Source: Cavia porcellus
Taxonomy: Eukaryota > Chordata > Mammalia > Rodentia > Caviidae
DNA: 64,000 nucleotides
Assembly (NCBI RefSeq): GCF_034190915.1
Contig: NW_026947507.1
Location: 17,184,501-17,248,500 of the forward strand
Direction: 5' to 3'
The notes beneath the pieces are model-generated. The model was not told the DNA's origin and ran no database searches. It was given only the letters and a program-made list of their open reading frames with translations. Both the position numbers and the translations under genes were made by a program. Shown in pieces: positions 1 through 11,959 of the stretch (the stretch's first letter is position 1; each line of letters starts with the position of its first letter).

Positions 1-484
1 CACGGAGGACCTAAGAACCTTCATGTAAGTTTTATAGATTTTCATTTCTACTTGAGCATGACTGTCAAAGTTTTCCCTTGTGACTACTGCCAACTTTGTG
101 ATCAAGAAAGCAGAACAAAACAAATCCCCTCTACACTGTTTTTCCTTGTTGACATTCTCCCTCCAACCCTAGAACTCAATTTTCAGTGAATATCAAAGGT
201 GAACGATAAGTATTAATGGAGATTCATCACTCCTTAGGAGGAAATAGAGCGCAAACCTCCTTTAGTGAGCCAAGATCTGGTAGCTTTTGTGTTAATATGA
301 ACTTTTGTTTCAGGCAACAACATTGTTTGTTCCAAGTTGTACCTGACAGTCTCAAATAGAGACTCACCAAGTGGGTCCACCTTTTCCCAGATAGCTCTGC
401 CCTCCAATGTCACACATGTTCAAATCCTATTGTTTTCCCTCTCTGGTCTCTCTGGTTTCTGGCATAAACCCTTGAATTCCTTTA

Positions 485-487
<3 letters not shown>
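1..487. other. No recognisable gene or repeat
   Basis: AT-rich sequence with no open frame of convincing composition and no repeat family I recognise. The 98-codon frame across 337-633 exists only because it reads through the TG microsatellite, so it is not taken as coding. Confidence 0.5.

Positions 488-534
<47 letters not shown>
488..534. repeat. (TG)n microsatellite
   Basis: An uninterrupted run of about 23 TG units, a typical mammalian dinucleotide microsatellite that is likely to vary in length. Confidence 0.97.
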
Positions 535-537
<3 letters not shown>

Positions 538-689
538 TCTTCAGTTAAGTATTATGTTACTATAAACTCTGTTTTCTATTTAGGGTTTCCTTTTTTTATT
601 TTACAAAATTCAATAGGGAGGACGCAACTTTAAATGGTACATGCACTTTTCTCTGCTTCCTCTGTGGTACTATTTAGACCTATAATCTT

Positions 690-1180
690 TCTCAAAGGTC
701 CCTGTGTCAAAGGCTTGGTCCCAGTGTGGTGCTAAAGTGAGGTGGTGAAAATTTAAGAGGTGGAGGCTTCTTGGTATTTTTTGGTCACTGATGGTTGTGC
801 ATGTGTGGCTGACGGGCATACAGCTCTTTGTTATTCCCCCCCCCCCTTTTTTTTAGTCTTTTTCATTTTTATCGGCACCAGGGATCTAACTCACAATTGC
901 CTGCTTGCAAAGCACGTGCTTATGCCGCTGAGCTAATTCCCCAGCCCCTCTTTTTTTTTTTTTTTTTTTTTTTTTCTTTTTTCTTTCCAGCCACACAATC
1001 AACAGTTTTGTTCCACCACACACGTCTGCTGAATTATGCTGCTTTGCCACAGGTCCAGCATGGAATGAAACCAGCCATGGAATGAAACCTCTAAAAATGT
1101 GAGCCCAAATAAGCTTTTTCTCTGTATAAGTTGATTACCTCAGGTATCTACCTAATAATGATGAAAACAAACTAAACACA
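690..1180 (+). mobile_element. ERVL-MaLR LTR (MST/MT-like), split by an ID SINE
   Basis: The left part carries the MaLR-style wording of a lost 'aggcttggtccc' and a 'gaggtggtgaaaatttaagaggtgg' type block (690-770). The right part (about 990-1180) has the usual LTR 3' portion: 'gtgagcccaaataagc' at about 1100, a polyadenylation-type AATAA, and an end in AACACA at 1180. An antisense ID and T-rich DNA occupy about 847-975, so the LTR is older than the ID. No coding content. The exact 5' edge is uncertain and the subfamily is a guess. Confidence 0.7.
847..948 (-). mobile_element. ID SINE, antisense
   Basis: Read on the minus strand it begins GGGGCTGGGGAATTAGCTCA, contains the tRNA-derived box A/box B layout, and ends 'cctggtgccgataaaaatg' before an A-rich tail (T8 at 847-854 on the plus strand). 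A 25-base T run (951-975) borders its 5' side. IDs are Pol III-derived, non-coding retroposons mobilised by L1. It sits inside a MaLR LTR. Confidence 0.9.
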
Positions 1181-4100
1181 CTCCAAAAGGAACTTCATCC
1201 TACTCAGGGAAGTACATCAAACTGACTAGGGCAAAGCTTAGTGCTAACAAAATGATACAGACACTTACAAACATCAACATTTCTGGTTACTTGCTTCATA
1301 AAGTATTGTGCAGTGTTCACTGCATAAAATACTGCTTCGTATTCACTCTTCCATGGGGACGTGTAAAACAATTATTTTTTGGATCTAAGAACAATTTTTG
1401 AAATGTGAAGTTACTTTAGAAATTATTTTTAGTAACTATTTAGCAAAACCCAGGGCCAAAAACAGGGCTGAGGGCCGTCTCTAACATTAAAGAGTTATAA
1501 ATGACATTTGGGGAAGAGATTCATATATCCTAAAAAGTAGAAAGTGTTTTATACATAATAGAAAAAAGCAATTTGGAGGGTTTTATTCCTGCAAGGCTCA
1601 CTTCCTGCAGAGGTCTCATATATTTTATTTTGGCATCTCATTTCCATACCCTGAAGTAAATAAATAAATGAGTACCTCACTTATTATTTAAGTGCAATAT
1701 CTTTATATTTTTTCAATAATGACTAATAGTTTTTTCTTCAAATATCCCAGAAATCAATCTTTCTTTTATTTTTACTTTCAGTCTTTACCCAACATTTTAT
1801 AATGTCCTTATGTGTGTGAAACTTTTCTTAACCTCTTTGATCAAAAGTTAGTAACAATCTAGAAGTCTTGAAACATTATTGAAATACTTTCCATAGTGCT
1901 GGTATCTATTTGCAGTTCTACATAAGAAATATACTTACTTGTTTTGCTATATTGTCACTTAACTACATAATTCTTTACTTTTGGTCTAACTTAAAAAGGA
2001 CATTTTTTCAAAAAAGTGATCTTTATCTTTTAATTAGGCTGAACTGCGCACTTAAATTGTGCTACATTTATCATTAAACATCAAGATAAAATTTAAAATT
2101 ATATACTTTTGAAGCTACTATATAGATTTCATTTTAGATAAAGGCAAAAACATTTTACATTCTTTACTTTAAATATAGAAATAAAATCTTTGTATTTCAT
2201 ATCTTCGTGATGAAAAAAATAACTACATCACGATCATAAGATCGATGTAGATACAAATGGAAAGAATCTTAAAATTTTTAAATAACTTTCTCTGTTTATT
2301 TAAGTTAAAATCATGTTTTCTATACTATACTAAGAATTTCTCAATTCTTTTAAAAAGGTTTGCTCTTCTTTAGACCTTTTGAGCTTCTTTCGAATAGTAG
2401 TTTGACTGGGTAGAATAAAAATAAATTGCCATGATAAGCAGATACCTAAATTAGAGAGATTCCCCTGTTTCTCTGAATCTTCATTAGAAAAGGTGAGGTA
2501 CAACAGATCTTTCATAAAGAAATTCCAAAACAGAATTTTTTTTTTAAATTACAATATAATCAGAGTCTTCTACTGAGAATAATCTGGGGCTATCATAACA
2601 TCAGACCAAAAAAGTGAAAAAAAAAAGAAGACACTTTCAATGGTCTCCCCGTGGGTAGGCCTTTTTTTTTTTTTTTTGTGCTGAATACCTTCTTTTACAA
2701 TTTGATCTCAGCTGTTTTGTGGATTCTAGTAAAGTTTTAATTTTTATGAGGTTTAAAGTTATAAATCAGAATCTCATCTTAAGTAACATTTAAAAGAGAA
2801 TGATTTGTTATTTTGGTGAAGACTTACATTCAAGAATATTTTGTATTGCTTCTTTTCTATCACCTATGCAAAGGTTATTCTTTTTAAATTTCACGTCTGG
2901 CTTTTATGAAATAAAATTATTTCTGTAAGGATTTTCTGATTAAAAGTATTCAAGAAAACAGAAGCCTAAGAAACGTATACTGTTGTATCACAAGGGGTTT
3001 GAACATGTTTAGAATATTATTGTAAGTTACTTTTGGAAATAATTACCCTAATGCTCATAGTCCTAGAACATTTCAAAAATAGGGAAAACAATGAAACTTT
3101 TAAAAATAATGTTAATGATATAATACTTAGAAAAGCTAGATTCTATATAAAAAAGTTTCAATGATTCTTAATAAAACATAGAGATAGATGATCATGAGAA
3201 GAGTACTAAAACACAGTTGCACTGAGAATAGCAATAAAGCATAGGAAAATGTAAGCAACTTTATTTCTCTTCTCCTTCCAACTGATATATGTTGGCTATC
3301 CCTTCATCAAATGATTGTTCTATAATTTGGTCTTTTTTTGGTAAAGATGTTTTGTGGAATCCGAAAGAAGTAGAAATCAGTAATGTGCATCTCAGAGACT
3401 TTCAAAATCCTAAGAGGACTTTCTTTTACATTGTGGCCCTTAAATAAATGTGTGAATCTATAATACACACACCAAGCCCAAAATCTGCAATAGATGCACC
3501 AAGCCCCAAATCCTCATTCTCCTACAGGAGTTGAAGTTGGAAGAAAGGTAAAACAAAAATGAATTGAATGGAGAAATTTGACTTAATAGCTGTAATTTAT
3601 CTATCTATAAATAACTTATAGCTCAGTTTCAGCTGTCTTTTAAACAACAAACTTACAGGTCCTGAAGACCTGAGGAAGAAGTAGTTTCTTAAGAGAAGAA
3701 AAAGTTACATGATGTGGAAGATGAGTGTAAATTTGGAATGTAAGGTTGCAATTTAAGGAGACAAATACTCAATATTATATTTTCTTATTACTCATGAATT
3801 CTATATTCACAAATTCTTCCACTGACTAAAATATGTTTGTAACCCAAACTCAGTGTCTTTGATGTTCTTTTAGTCCTTCAGACATGCAGAGTTCCAAAAT
3901 TATTGATCTTCCCATATACCCAAGCTGAGAATGAACAAGGTAATACTTCTCTTGTTTTAGCTCTCACATGGTAAACAAGCGGTCTTTTCATGATGTGTAT
4001 AGAACTACATTTTCATGTTTATGTGCTTTTTGTTGGCTATTTTAACATTTAAAATAGCCCCCAGGGGTAGCAATGTTTTCTACAGTTCTTAATAGCAAGA

Positions 4101-4405
4101 AATGACTGTGACATTCCACTGAAGATAATACTTTAGATAGACTTTGTTCAGCTGTGAGATACAGTGCTATTGGCTGTGAATTGCATGTTAATGAATCAAC
4201 AATATATGTTACATAAGTTAACTTCAAACAGAAACATATGTAAAATGATATCTTTTGATTGACTGATGAACATCCTTGGCCAGAAATTTCATTTTCCTTC
4301 AAGATTAATTCAGTACTGGCATTAACTTTATTGGACATAATTTCCATGAATAACGGGAACCAATTTTGCATGGACATACTAATTTGTTAGATATTGAGTT
4401 TGCAA
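1181..4405. other. AT-rich single-copy-looking DNA
   Basis: No gene or repeat family recognised over 3.2 kb. Short A/T runs occur (for example T15 near 2662). A 111-codon minus-strand frame at 4042-4377 has no start context, domain or composition suggesting real coding. Very old LINE fragments below my recognition limit may be present. Confidence 0.45.
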
Positions 4406-4409
4406 TATA

Positions 4410-4740
4410 GCAAAAGAATAGACACTAAATAGCTTAAACAAAAGAAAAATATATTTCACAGTTCCAGAGTGTAAAGGCTCAGGATTTAGGCATTGTGGGT
4501 TTGCATGAGATCTTTCTCTTAGATTTGCCTAGCACTGCCTCTTGTGTCCTCTCGCAATCTTTCTCCTGCTTGTACAACTCATGTCTCTGCATTTCTCTAA
4601 CACCAATCAGATTAGATAGGGCCCACAGTAACGATAATGACCTCATTTTAACTAAATTTTTCATCTACAAATAGAGTCACTGACTGAAGTACTGGGAGTT
4701 GGAACTTCTACAATTGGAGAACATACCATTTATGAGATCA
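4410..4740 (-). mobile_element. Ancient LTR (MaLR/MLT1-like), antisense
   Basis: On the plus strand it reads like the reverse complement of an old mammalian MaLR-type LTR: an ATATTTCACAGTTCCAGAG block at about 4448, 'atgtctctgcatttctc' near 4580, then 'agggcccacagtaacgataatgacctcattttaac' wording near 4618-4655. Strongly diverged; family assignment is from memory of the consensus pattern. Confidence 0.5.
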
Positions 4741-4971
4741 TAGCAATGTTTATCCTGTGGCACGTAAGTATATACGCTCATACACACACAAACACAAACA
4801 CAAGATATGACTTTTTCTGTGAGAAAATTGCTCACAATTTTTTGTTATAGATATATTATTATTTTAAGGAAATTATTTCATTTAAAATTCTAACTCTTTA
4901 GTGCATGTATGTAAATATGTATCTAAGTGTCTAAATTAACACATGATCAGAATACGATTCTGTTTCTTTTT

Positions 4972-5082
4972 CTTTCTTTCTTTCTTTTTTTTTTTTTTTT
5001 TTTTGACTGAGAATTGAACTCAAGACCTCAAGACCTTGTGCTTGCCAGGCAGATGCTGTACCACTAAGATATATTTTTGGTC
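4972..5082 (-). mobile_element. ID SINE variant, antisense, with long T-rich side
   Basis: Plus strand shows a (TTTC)n/T-rich stretch (about 4968-5004), then GAGAATTGAACTCAAGACC and 'cttgtgcttgccaggcag', the reverse complement of an ID-type tRNA-derived SINE whose A-rich tail is the T run. The 5' end is degenerate (GATATATTTTTGGTC instead of a clean ID start). A short internal repeat 'gacctcaa' is present. Confidence 0.75.
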
Positions 5083-5924
5083 TTTAAGGCTCTATGGACA
5101 GTATTTTCTACATATCTTAATATGTTTTATGGACAAATGTGAAACCAGAAGTGACAGAAATATTTAATTTTAATTAAGTACTTAGAATAATTTTTGTGCT
5201 AATAATGTTTAGTTGAGAGTTATGAATAATAATAAAAATATCAAGAAACACTAATGCTATTTATTATGTTAAAATTCAGGTTTAGAATCTGAATTGAATG
5301 AACTTCTTCTTTTTCTCCATGTTTTCTTAGGGCAATGATTATATTTGACTTTATCTTATACACTTTAAAAATAATACTTTACCTTAAAAAAATTAAAAGC
5401 TAAGTTTCATAGCTTAAAGTTTTTTAAGGTGCATAAGCCATATCTCATAATATACTGAATACCAGAAATTTGTACACTTAGATTTTTTCTGTATTCTGCT
5501 CACTTTGATTTTTTCCTATTAAGAACCAAGCTCATGCCTCTTAGGGTTTGATCAAGGATTTCCTAGTTAAATCCTGGTATTAAATCTCAATCTATGTCAA
5601 CTTGATTCTATAATTTTACCTCCCGAGAACATTCTTAGAATTTAACATACAAATAGGATAAATTGCAATTATAAAACAAATGTTCATTCCAAAGAAACTG
5701 TCAATTCTGATACTACTTAACCTTCCAGATCTTAATGTAGAAGTCCTAAAAGCCCCACCAGAATATTTAGTAAATTCTATATTTACTGGAAAGAGTATAT
5801 ATGTGTTGAAAATTTCTCTTATTAAAAAGAACTTAAGGTATTCTGTGTTCAATATTTACTTTGTGTTAATATTTCAAAGCCTTTTATTTTCAAAAGGATT
5901 GCCTCGCTGAGTATTTTAAAAAAA
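5083..5924. other. No recognisable feature
   Basis: AT-rich sequence. Two overlapping 76-78 codon frames on opposite strands (5616-5910) are treated as chance, since neither shows a domain or codon bias. Confidence 0.45.
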
Positions 5925-6700
5925 TTTTATTTTAAAAAAGGTAAACCAGAACAAAACAAAGCACATCAGAAGAACACAATGTAGGTGACACAGATTTCAA
6001 AGCAGGACAGCAGGAGACCAACAGTGGCTACCATCAGGTCTCTTATTTTCCTCTAAATAATTGTCTATATCTTCACACATAAGGCATTCCTACAAAACAA
6101 AATAATATAAAAACTGATCAAAACAGAGTAATGAAGGCATTATAGGCCTTCAAAACCAGACAATAGGGAAGTCAACAACGACTACTGTAATGTCTCTTGT
6201 TCTCTTCAAAATAGCTGTCCGTACCTTCATGCTTGTTGAAAATAAATAGTACAGAACAGACTAAAGCTACTTTGAACAAAGAATGAAAACTTTACTGGAT
6301 TTCACAACATGACAATATGAAATCAGCAATGGATACTATAATGTCTCTTTTTCTTCAATGTAACTGTTCATTTCATCACACATAATACAATCCATTCTCA
6401 TAAACTGTTTGGGAGAAGTTCTAGGCATGTATAAGCCTCTACATGTACACTTACGCTTTCTGCATTAGAAGGGAAAACAAAACAAAACAAATTATCAAAA
6501 CAACAAGAAACAAAAAATATATAACAATAGCAAAGAGCCCAAAAGAATGATGACATAGGTCTTCAAAATAAGGTGGTAGGAGCATAACTAAGGTTGTTAT
6601 TTTACATAGTGATCTTGCAAACAGTTTCTCAGATCACTAGACACAAACATGCAAAATTGTTCCAATCCTGAGGATCTTATAGTGACTGAAATTTATAGTG
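5925..6700 (-). mobile_element. L1 3' UTR made of degenerate ~152-bp tandem repeats, antisense
   Basis: Four related blocks begin near 5995, 6148, 6300 and 6561. Each has a 'ttcaaaac..gacaatagg' start, a 'caacaatggctact' core and a 'gtctcttttcttcaaaatagctgt' end. Spacing of the first three is 152-153 bp. The left edge reads, on the minus strand, as CTTTTTTAAAATAAAATT, a terminal motif shared with three other L1 3' ends in this window. The same blocks lie just 3' of recognisable L1 ORF2 sequence near 15.9-16.1 and 17.3-17.55 kb, which is why this is called L1 3' UTR. No ORF2 is attached here, so it would be a 5'-truncated insertion. Confidence 0.6.
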
Positions 6701-7100
6701 TACATTTTAATGTAAAGTAATTATACTTTTTCTATTTAGTATTGTAGATATGTTACCCATTATTTTAAATTTCTAATGAAGAAAATAATGCATGCATTTA
6801 ATACAATAAATTTAGTTGGTTTGAAAACATCATGATTTCAAATTTACTTCTTGAAGCACAATGAATTTTATATTGTGTTATATTTATTAACGTTATAATT
6901 TTGGTAATCTAGATTTTTTACATATTAGAGACAGTAAGAGAATGTTTATTATATCAGTAAACAGTATATGGGAGCTGAAAGGGATTCTGCCATGATTTTT
7001 CTGCTTTGTATTCAGAGTCCTTGGTCTTTCACTTTAAAAATAACTTTATAGCTATTACAACACATTAAGACTTTTTATTTTTATATAATTAGAAATACTA
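6701..7100. other. No recognisable feature
   Basis: AT-rich sequence between the L1 3' UTR and a TA-rich tract; nothing identifiable. Confidence 0.45.
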
Positions 7101-7137
7101 TTATATATATAACAAATTTGTATATATATATATATAT
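7101..7137. repeat. (TA)n tracts
   Basis: Two TA runs (about 7101-7111 and 7121-7137) separated by AACAAATTTG, immediately upstream of an ID insertion. Confidence 0.9.
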
Positions 7138-7146
7138 CACACACTA

Positions 7147-7260
7147 GGGGCTAGGGATTTAGCTCAGCGGCATAAGTGCCTGCCTTGCAAGCAGGCAGTT
7201 GTGAGTTCGATCCCTGGTACTGATAAAAACGAAACAGACCGAAAAAACAAACAAACAAAC
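7147..7260 (+). mobile_element. ID SINE, sense, well preserved
   Basis: Starts GGGGCTAGGGATTTAGCTCA (box A at about 7157), continues through a tRNA-like 'gtgcctgccttgcaagcaggcag' region to GTGAGTTCGATCCCTGG (box B, about 7200-7216), and ends with an A-rich tail containing (CAAA)n up to about 7260. This is the cleanest ID in the window and defines the local family: a tRNA-derived Pol III SINE, non-coding. Confidence 0.93.
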
Positions 7261-9149
7261 ACTGTCTCAGGTAATAATTAGCCCTTCATAATCAGTGAAA
7301 TTCATTCAATAAATCACAAGACAGTGAAGAAAACAACATTTATGCCAAAGCAATTGATTGATGTATAACTTAGGGAGATTTAGTGAATTTTTTCAGTAGT
7401 ATAAGCACCTCTGTGAATAATCGTGACCTCTCTGGAATTCTCAGTGTAACAAGGACATAGAACTATTTCATCAGTTTGTTATTTAGTTTTTCTCCCTCAC
7501 TTGGTTAAGCAGGATAGATTAGACAGGTTACTATGAACTCTTTGAATTCACTTCTCCATAAGGAGCATATAAATGCATTGAATATCCAACATTTTTCTTT
7601 GTGATGTGATCAATTATTTTAGAATTACTACTGTAACCAATGAATAATATTATTCCGCTGATCACTAAATATGTTATTTTTAATTAAAATTCTAGTGGCC
7701 ACAAACATTGTTGGTGGTGAGGTGGTTCTTTTGGTGATCTGGAAATGTACACTAGTGCTTCAATAGCAGCTTACAAACATGTTATCTTTTGTAGGCAGTA
7801 TTGACAATGATTTAAGAATTTTCTTTGATTTAAAAAAAATCAATTTCCATCTTTTTTCAGGTTTATCAATTCAAGCTATCTTTTGTCATTTAAGCAATAC
7901 TGTCCATAATCATTCTATTGAGCTTATTTGATAAGATGATTTGTACTCCATTATGTCCATAACATAAAAGTCAACCATCTTCCATATTTTATTTTAACCT
8001 CATCAGCAACAGATAGCATATTAAGCTATATTCAAATATTATACAAAATTTTGCATGTTAAGTCAACTAAACATTTTGGATATATGCTTTTTCTAATATT
8101 GATACATAAAAACACTGAGTTATTCAAACCAATTTCTGTGAATATTTCACCATAATTTAAAAATTTTTATCCATTTTTAACATACCACATGATAAATTGA
8201 GTGTTGTTCAGTAATTATCAGCTGTCCTACGGGGAAAAAGCATCAAAATAATTGAAAATTGAGCTTCATTTACTATTTGCCTTGTTAAATTATAATAGGC
8301 ATGAATAAAACATCTGGAGTACTGATCAATAAATTGTCATAAGTGGTCAATGGCCTAATTGACAATTTTCATAAATAGTCAATTGGCCTGATTTAAATTT
8401 ACTACAGATTATTTTCTAAGGAGGTAAATATAGCTTCCTTCATCCTATAATAGAAATATTTTGCCTGAGATCCCTTACATAGCTCATATTTAATTCTCTG
8501 TAGAAATTTATTTTTAACTGATATAGCAAAGTGAATCAAATATTTTAGATTGAATATGAAAAGTGACATTGGTCCCTCTGTACCCCCTGCTAGTGATTCA
8601 GATACCCATGAATCCAATTATTTAAGCTGCCCTGAGGAAAAGGAAGCCTTTGAATAACTTAGAGTGATTTCTTTGCTTCAGAAAACACTTTTACTCCTCT
8701 AAATACTTAAATCATTCGATGGTTTAACCTTTAAAAACTCTAAAGCCGAATTAGCTTAGGTATAAGATCATTTGATTTTATAAATTCACAGGAAATATGT
8801 GTCAGTGCCCAGTATCACAAAAATTTTTGGCATTAATTTAGAAGGTTAAATAAGTTTTTTCTCTGACAGCTTGTTTTAATACTTTTAAACCCAATGTTTT
8901 AACACTTAAGGTCTTTGTGAAGTAAGATAGTCAAATAATTATTAGATTCCATGACATTCTATATGAAAAGGAATGCAGCAATCACATCTTCATTATATTT
9001 GACATATTTTGATTGAGATACACTGTCATACAGAAATGTTTTCTTAAGATCTCAAAATTCTTTGCCCATATTTATTTGAGATTATTCCAGTGGTTGTAGA
9101 AAATGAGTGACGTACTTTCCTCCTTATACAAAATAAGGATGAAATGGTA
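7261..9149. other. AT-rich DNA, nothing recognised
   Basis: No gene or repeat identified. A 71-codon minus frame (8402-8617) lacks any domain. A loose repetition of 'agtggtcaatggcctaattgacaattttcataaatagtcaattggcctgatt' type wording at 8341-8392 is a small imperfect local duplication. Confidence 0.45.
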
Positions 9150-10029
9150 GGATGACAACCCGATTCTTCCTGAGAATTCGATCTTGGCGTGCCCAGCCAC
9201 CACAGTTGTGCCAGCACTTATAGCTTCACTTCCCACTCCCAGCTCTTCTCCTTCCAGCCAGCTGAACCCGATCCAGTTAGCCATCAGCTGCATTTGGCCA
9301 CAGAGGACCTTGCTTGGAGCCTTCTACTTCACCCTGGTCAGATGGTGTCATACAGCACCCACCTGAGACAACTGTCAGCAACTCCTTCAGGGTTCCGTAT
9401 TTTGACTAGGAAAAAATGGACTGTGAGTCCTGAGAATGAGTTGCCATGACCTTTCCAAAAAAGTCATTGAAAAAACCCAGTTGAGCACTTTTCAGAGTCA
9501 TCAAATAGAGGGGGAAAAGCCCAATAGTATGTCAAAAGTTTCTAGTTACCCAGAAACCTGATATAAGGACTATGGGTACTAAAAAATAAATGCTCCTTCA
9601 GATTAAAAGAACTTTGAAAAGCTTCAGCCTATATCATATGGTAACCCTTTCATTGGTCCGACAGGCTCAGATTAGGCCAGATCAGGCTCCTTTTCATTTG
9701 GGCCATCAGGAGCCCATATCATCACTGGGGCAACTAGGACTCTTGCTTCTCACTCCTTCCACTAGGCACAGACTTGCAGCCTGGAAGAACATCTGTGTAC
9801 TCCAGCCCCAATAATGTCTCTAGAAAGAGATTTCTTCAATTTACAAATGACCATCTCTTTTGCACCAAGCCGGTCATTCTTCCTTTCAATGAACCCTGCC
9901 CTTTCAACTCTTGTTCCTCCAAGAGGAAGATGATGCCTACATCAGTCTTAGTCTTGTAACTGAACTCCTAAAATTTTGAAAAATCTCCTCCTAAACGTAT
10001 GAGTGAAACACTGGCCTCCAGACCTGACC

Positions 10030-10360
10030 ATCAACCACGCCAACTCATCACATCCCCATTGTGGTACAGTGTCACAAGAAGCACAAACAGGCACCCAGCC
10101 ACATAAAATAATACAGGGTCTGGATAGACTGTTAATCTTTTGTTCTCAATCTACGTGCCCTCTTTGGGCTGTTATCTCCAGATGTCACCTGATTTGCATG
10201 TCTAGATATAAAAGATGTCTTTCTCTGTTTGTGAGTTGCTCTCATGAATCCCTTCAACTGGGAAGATCCTGAGACAAGACACAGCTCACTTGGACTCAAT
10301 TGCCACAAGGGTTTGGCAACTCTCCCACTATTTTCAGGGAGGCCCTAGCAACAGATTTGG
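10030..10360 (+). pseudogene. ERV pol fragment: N-terminal half of reverse transcriptase (block 1)
   Basis: Short translated patches in more than one frame match the gammaretroviral RT: a SQEA-containing patch near 10065-10085, a GLDRL patch near 10117, a conserved D-x-K-D-x-F patch at 10205, a W-E-D-P patch near 10257, and PQGFGNSP at about 10297-10323. In-frame stops and at least two frameshifts interrupt them. The YxDD catalytic region is not seen. RT is the viral DNA polymerase; this copy is dead. Confidence 0.72.
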
Positions 10361-10589
10361 CTCTGGGGCAGCTTGTTTCTCTGTCCCTTCCAGCTCTATC
10401 ATGGTCTCCTGGGAAAGAAAATTTGAGGCTTCAAAACTGCAAAATGTCTGTAGCCTGTCAAACTGCTAAAATTCTCCACTCTTGCCTGTAAAGCCAGTTC
10501 AGGATCTCTGAGCTGCCAATGCACTGTAATCGCCATTCATATATAGTGCTTCAGGCTTCTGCCACTCACAGCCTGCTAGTACACCTGCC

Positions 10590-10770
10590 TGGACCTAAAA
10601 AATGCCTTTATGTGCATTGGTTGGCTCCCGCCTGGGAGCCCTTTTATACCTTTAAGTGGAAAGACTCCTGTTCTGGACTTAAAAGCAAACTGACCCAGAC
10701 TCAGCCTCCCAGAGGTTCAGAAAATTGCTTACCCTCTTTGAAGAAGCCCTTCCATGTCACATGTCTAGTT
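10590..10770 (+). pseudogene. ERV pol fragment: the same RT region a second time (block 2)
   Basis: At 10592 the sequence again codes for the D-x-K-x-A-F-x-C patch, then an FKWKD patch (about 10650), then a degenerate PPRGS patch (about 10707) where block 1 has PQGFG, and an FEEAL patch in the next frame near 10740. It repeats block 1 about 390-410 bp downstream on the same strand but is clearly diverged from it. It therefore comes from a different retrovirus copy or an old internal duplication. Frameshifted and non-functional. Confidence 0.65.
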
Positions 10771-11273
10771 TCTTAACACAAAATATCACTAAACTTCTGA
10801 GTAATGACTTCCAAGCTACCTGTTGGAAAGGCACAAAGATATTTTGCAGAAACTGCTTACAAGAAAGACACTACAAAATTTGGGGGGGGGGTGCTGGTGT
10901 CTACAGAATCTGCATCCTCGAGTTCACAAAAACAATGATGCTTACTTAGATTGTCGGGCCCTGGGAGCAGCTAGTGGCCTACTTGTAGTGTAAATACTTC
11001 GATCCACCAAATTTGTACTCCTAAGCCCTCTCTGGGGATTCAGCAGACTGAAACATAAATCCCAGTCACCAGACCTGCCCTACTGCCTGTTCTGCAAGCT
11101 TTAGCCACAGAACTGGCACATGGACTCCCCCAGCCAGCTCACGCTTCATTATCTGGGTTACTGTCACTGACCTCCCCTCATTGAAAAACTTACCTACACC
11201 TACCTTGGCTGGCCTCAGGCAATGATTTACCCAAGCTGAGAGAACAACAAATGTTTGTTGAGTTCTGCTATGA

Positions 11274-11351
11274 AAAATCATCCCCAAGTATGATCTACCC
11301 TTGATCATTGGCAGTGACAACAGGCCTGCATTTGTAGCAGAGATAACTAAA
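11274..11351 (+). pseudogene. ERV pol fragment: integrase core
   Basis: The frame starting at 11274 reads a 26-residue patch containing GSDNRPAF (from about 11310), the region around the second catalytic Asp of the retroviral integrase DDE core, ending at a TAA at 11352. The rest of integrase is not legible. Same strand as the RT blocks and in the expected pol order. Confidence 0.68.
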
Positions 11352-11959
11352 TAAAAATTGCATAAAGCAAATAGGACCCAAGCTCTAAAACGTGAGAAAA
11401 TAAAACATAACCCAACAGAAATGGCTTATAACTAGTACCACAAAAGTTTAGCTAAAAGATCAGCTATGCTTGTAGGCACTGCTGCACACACATATAACCC
11501 AGGTGCATATTAACTACTCTACAAGGTTCAGAAATCCAGCCTTAGAGCTACCATTTCAATTTACCTGGACTAGATAGCTCCTTGGGCTCACTCTGAGGAG
11601 AAAATGCACTCACAGCCCTGCTCTAAGCACTGGTTGCTGATCAGTCTACAGATAGCTGGAGTTTGAAGACATCATTCACAAGACTGAACCATATCTCAAT
11701 GTATCACTTTCCTTAATTTTTGTGCCTTTCAGGGCTGCTTATCTCAGTCCTTGCTTTGTCTTAGCTCTATGGATGATCACCCCAAGAGAAAAGAAAATAA
11801 TCAGGAAGGCCTTCACAAATGATAAACATTTGATTGGCATTAAACATGCCCCATCCCATCCAGTATACTTCAGTTTGTAGTTGTCCAGGTAATATATTTC
11901 GGTACAGTTCTTCTTAGTTTTGTTTCTTAGCAATGACAGGTCACTGTGATGCATAGCCA

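Noticed and set aside
337..633. 98-codon plus-strand frame with a Cys-Val repeat
   Set aside because: It is a translation of the TG microsatellite.
2223..2250. Small inverted repeat around CTACATC...GATGTAG
   Set aside because: Short bulged stem in AT-rich DNA, expected by chance.
4042..4377. 111-codon minus-strand frame
   Set aside because: No domain, no splice or promoter context, composition like surrounding AT-rich DNA.
5995..6660. CRISPR-like or satellite array
   Set aside because: Units are long, degenerate and contiguous, and tied to L1 3' ends; this is eukaryotic DNA.
7147..7220. tRNA gene candidate with box A and box B
   Set aside because: Matches the ID SINE with an A-rich tail; no tRNA cloverleaf end or terminator.
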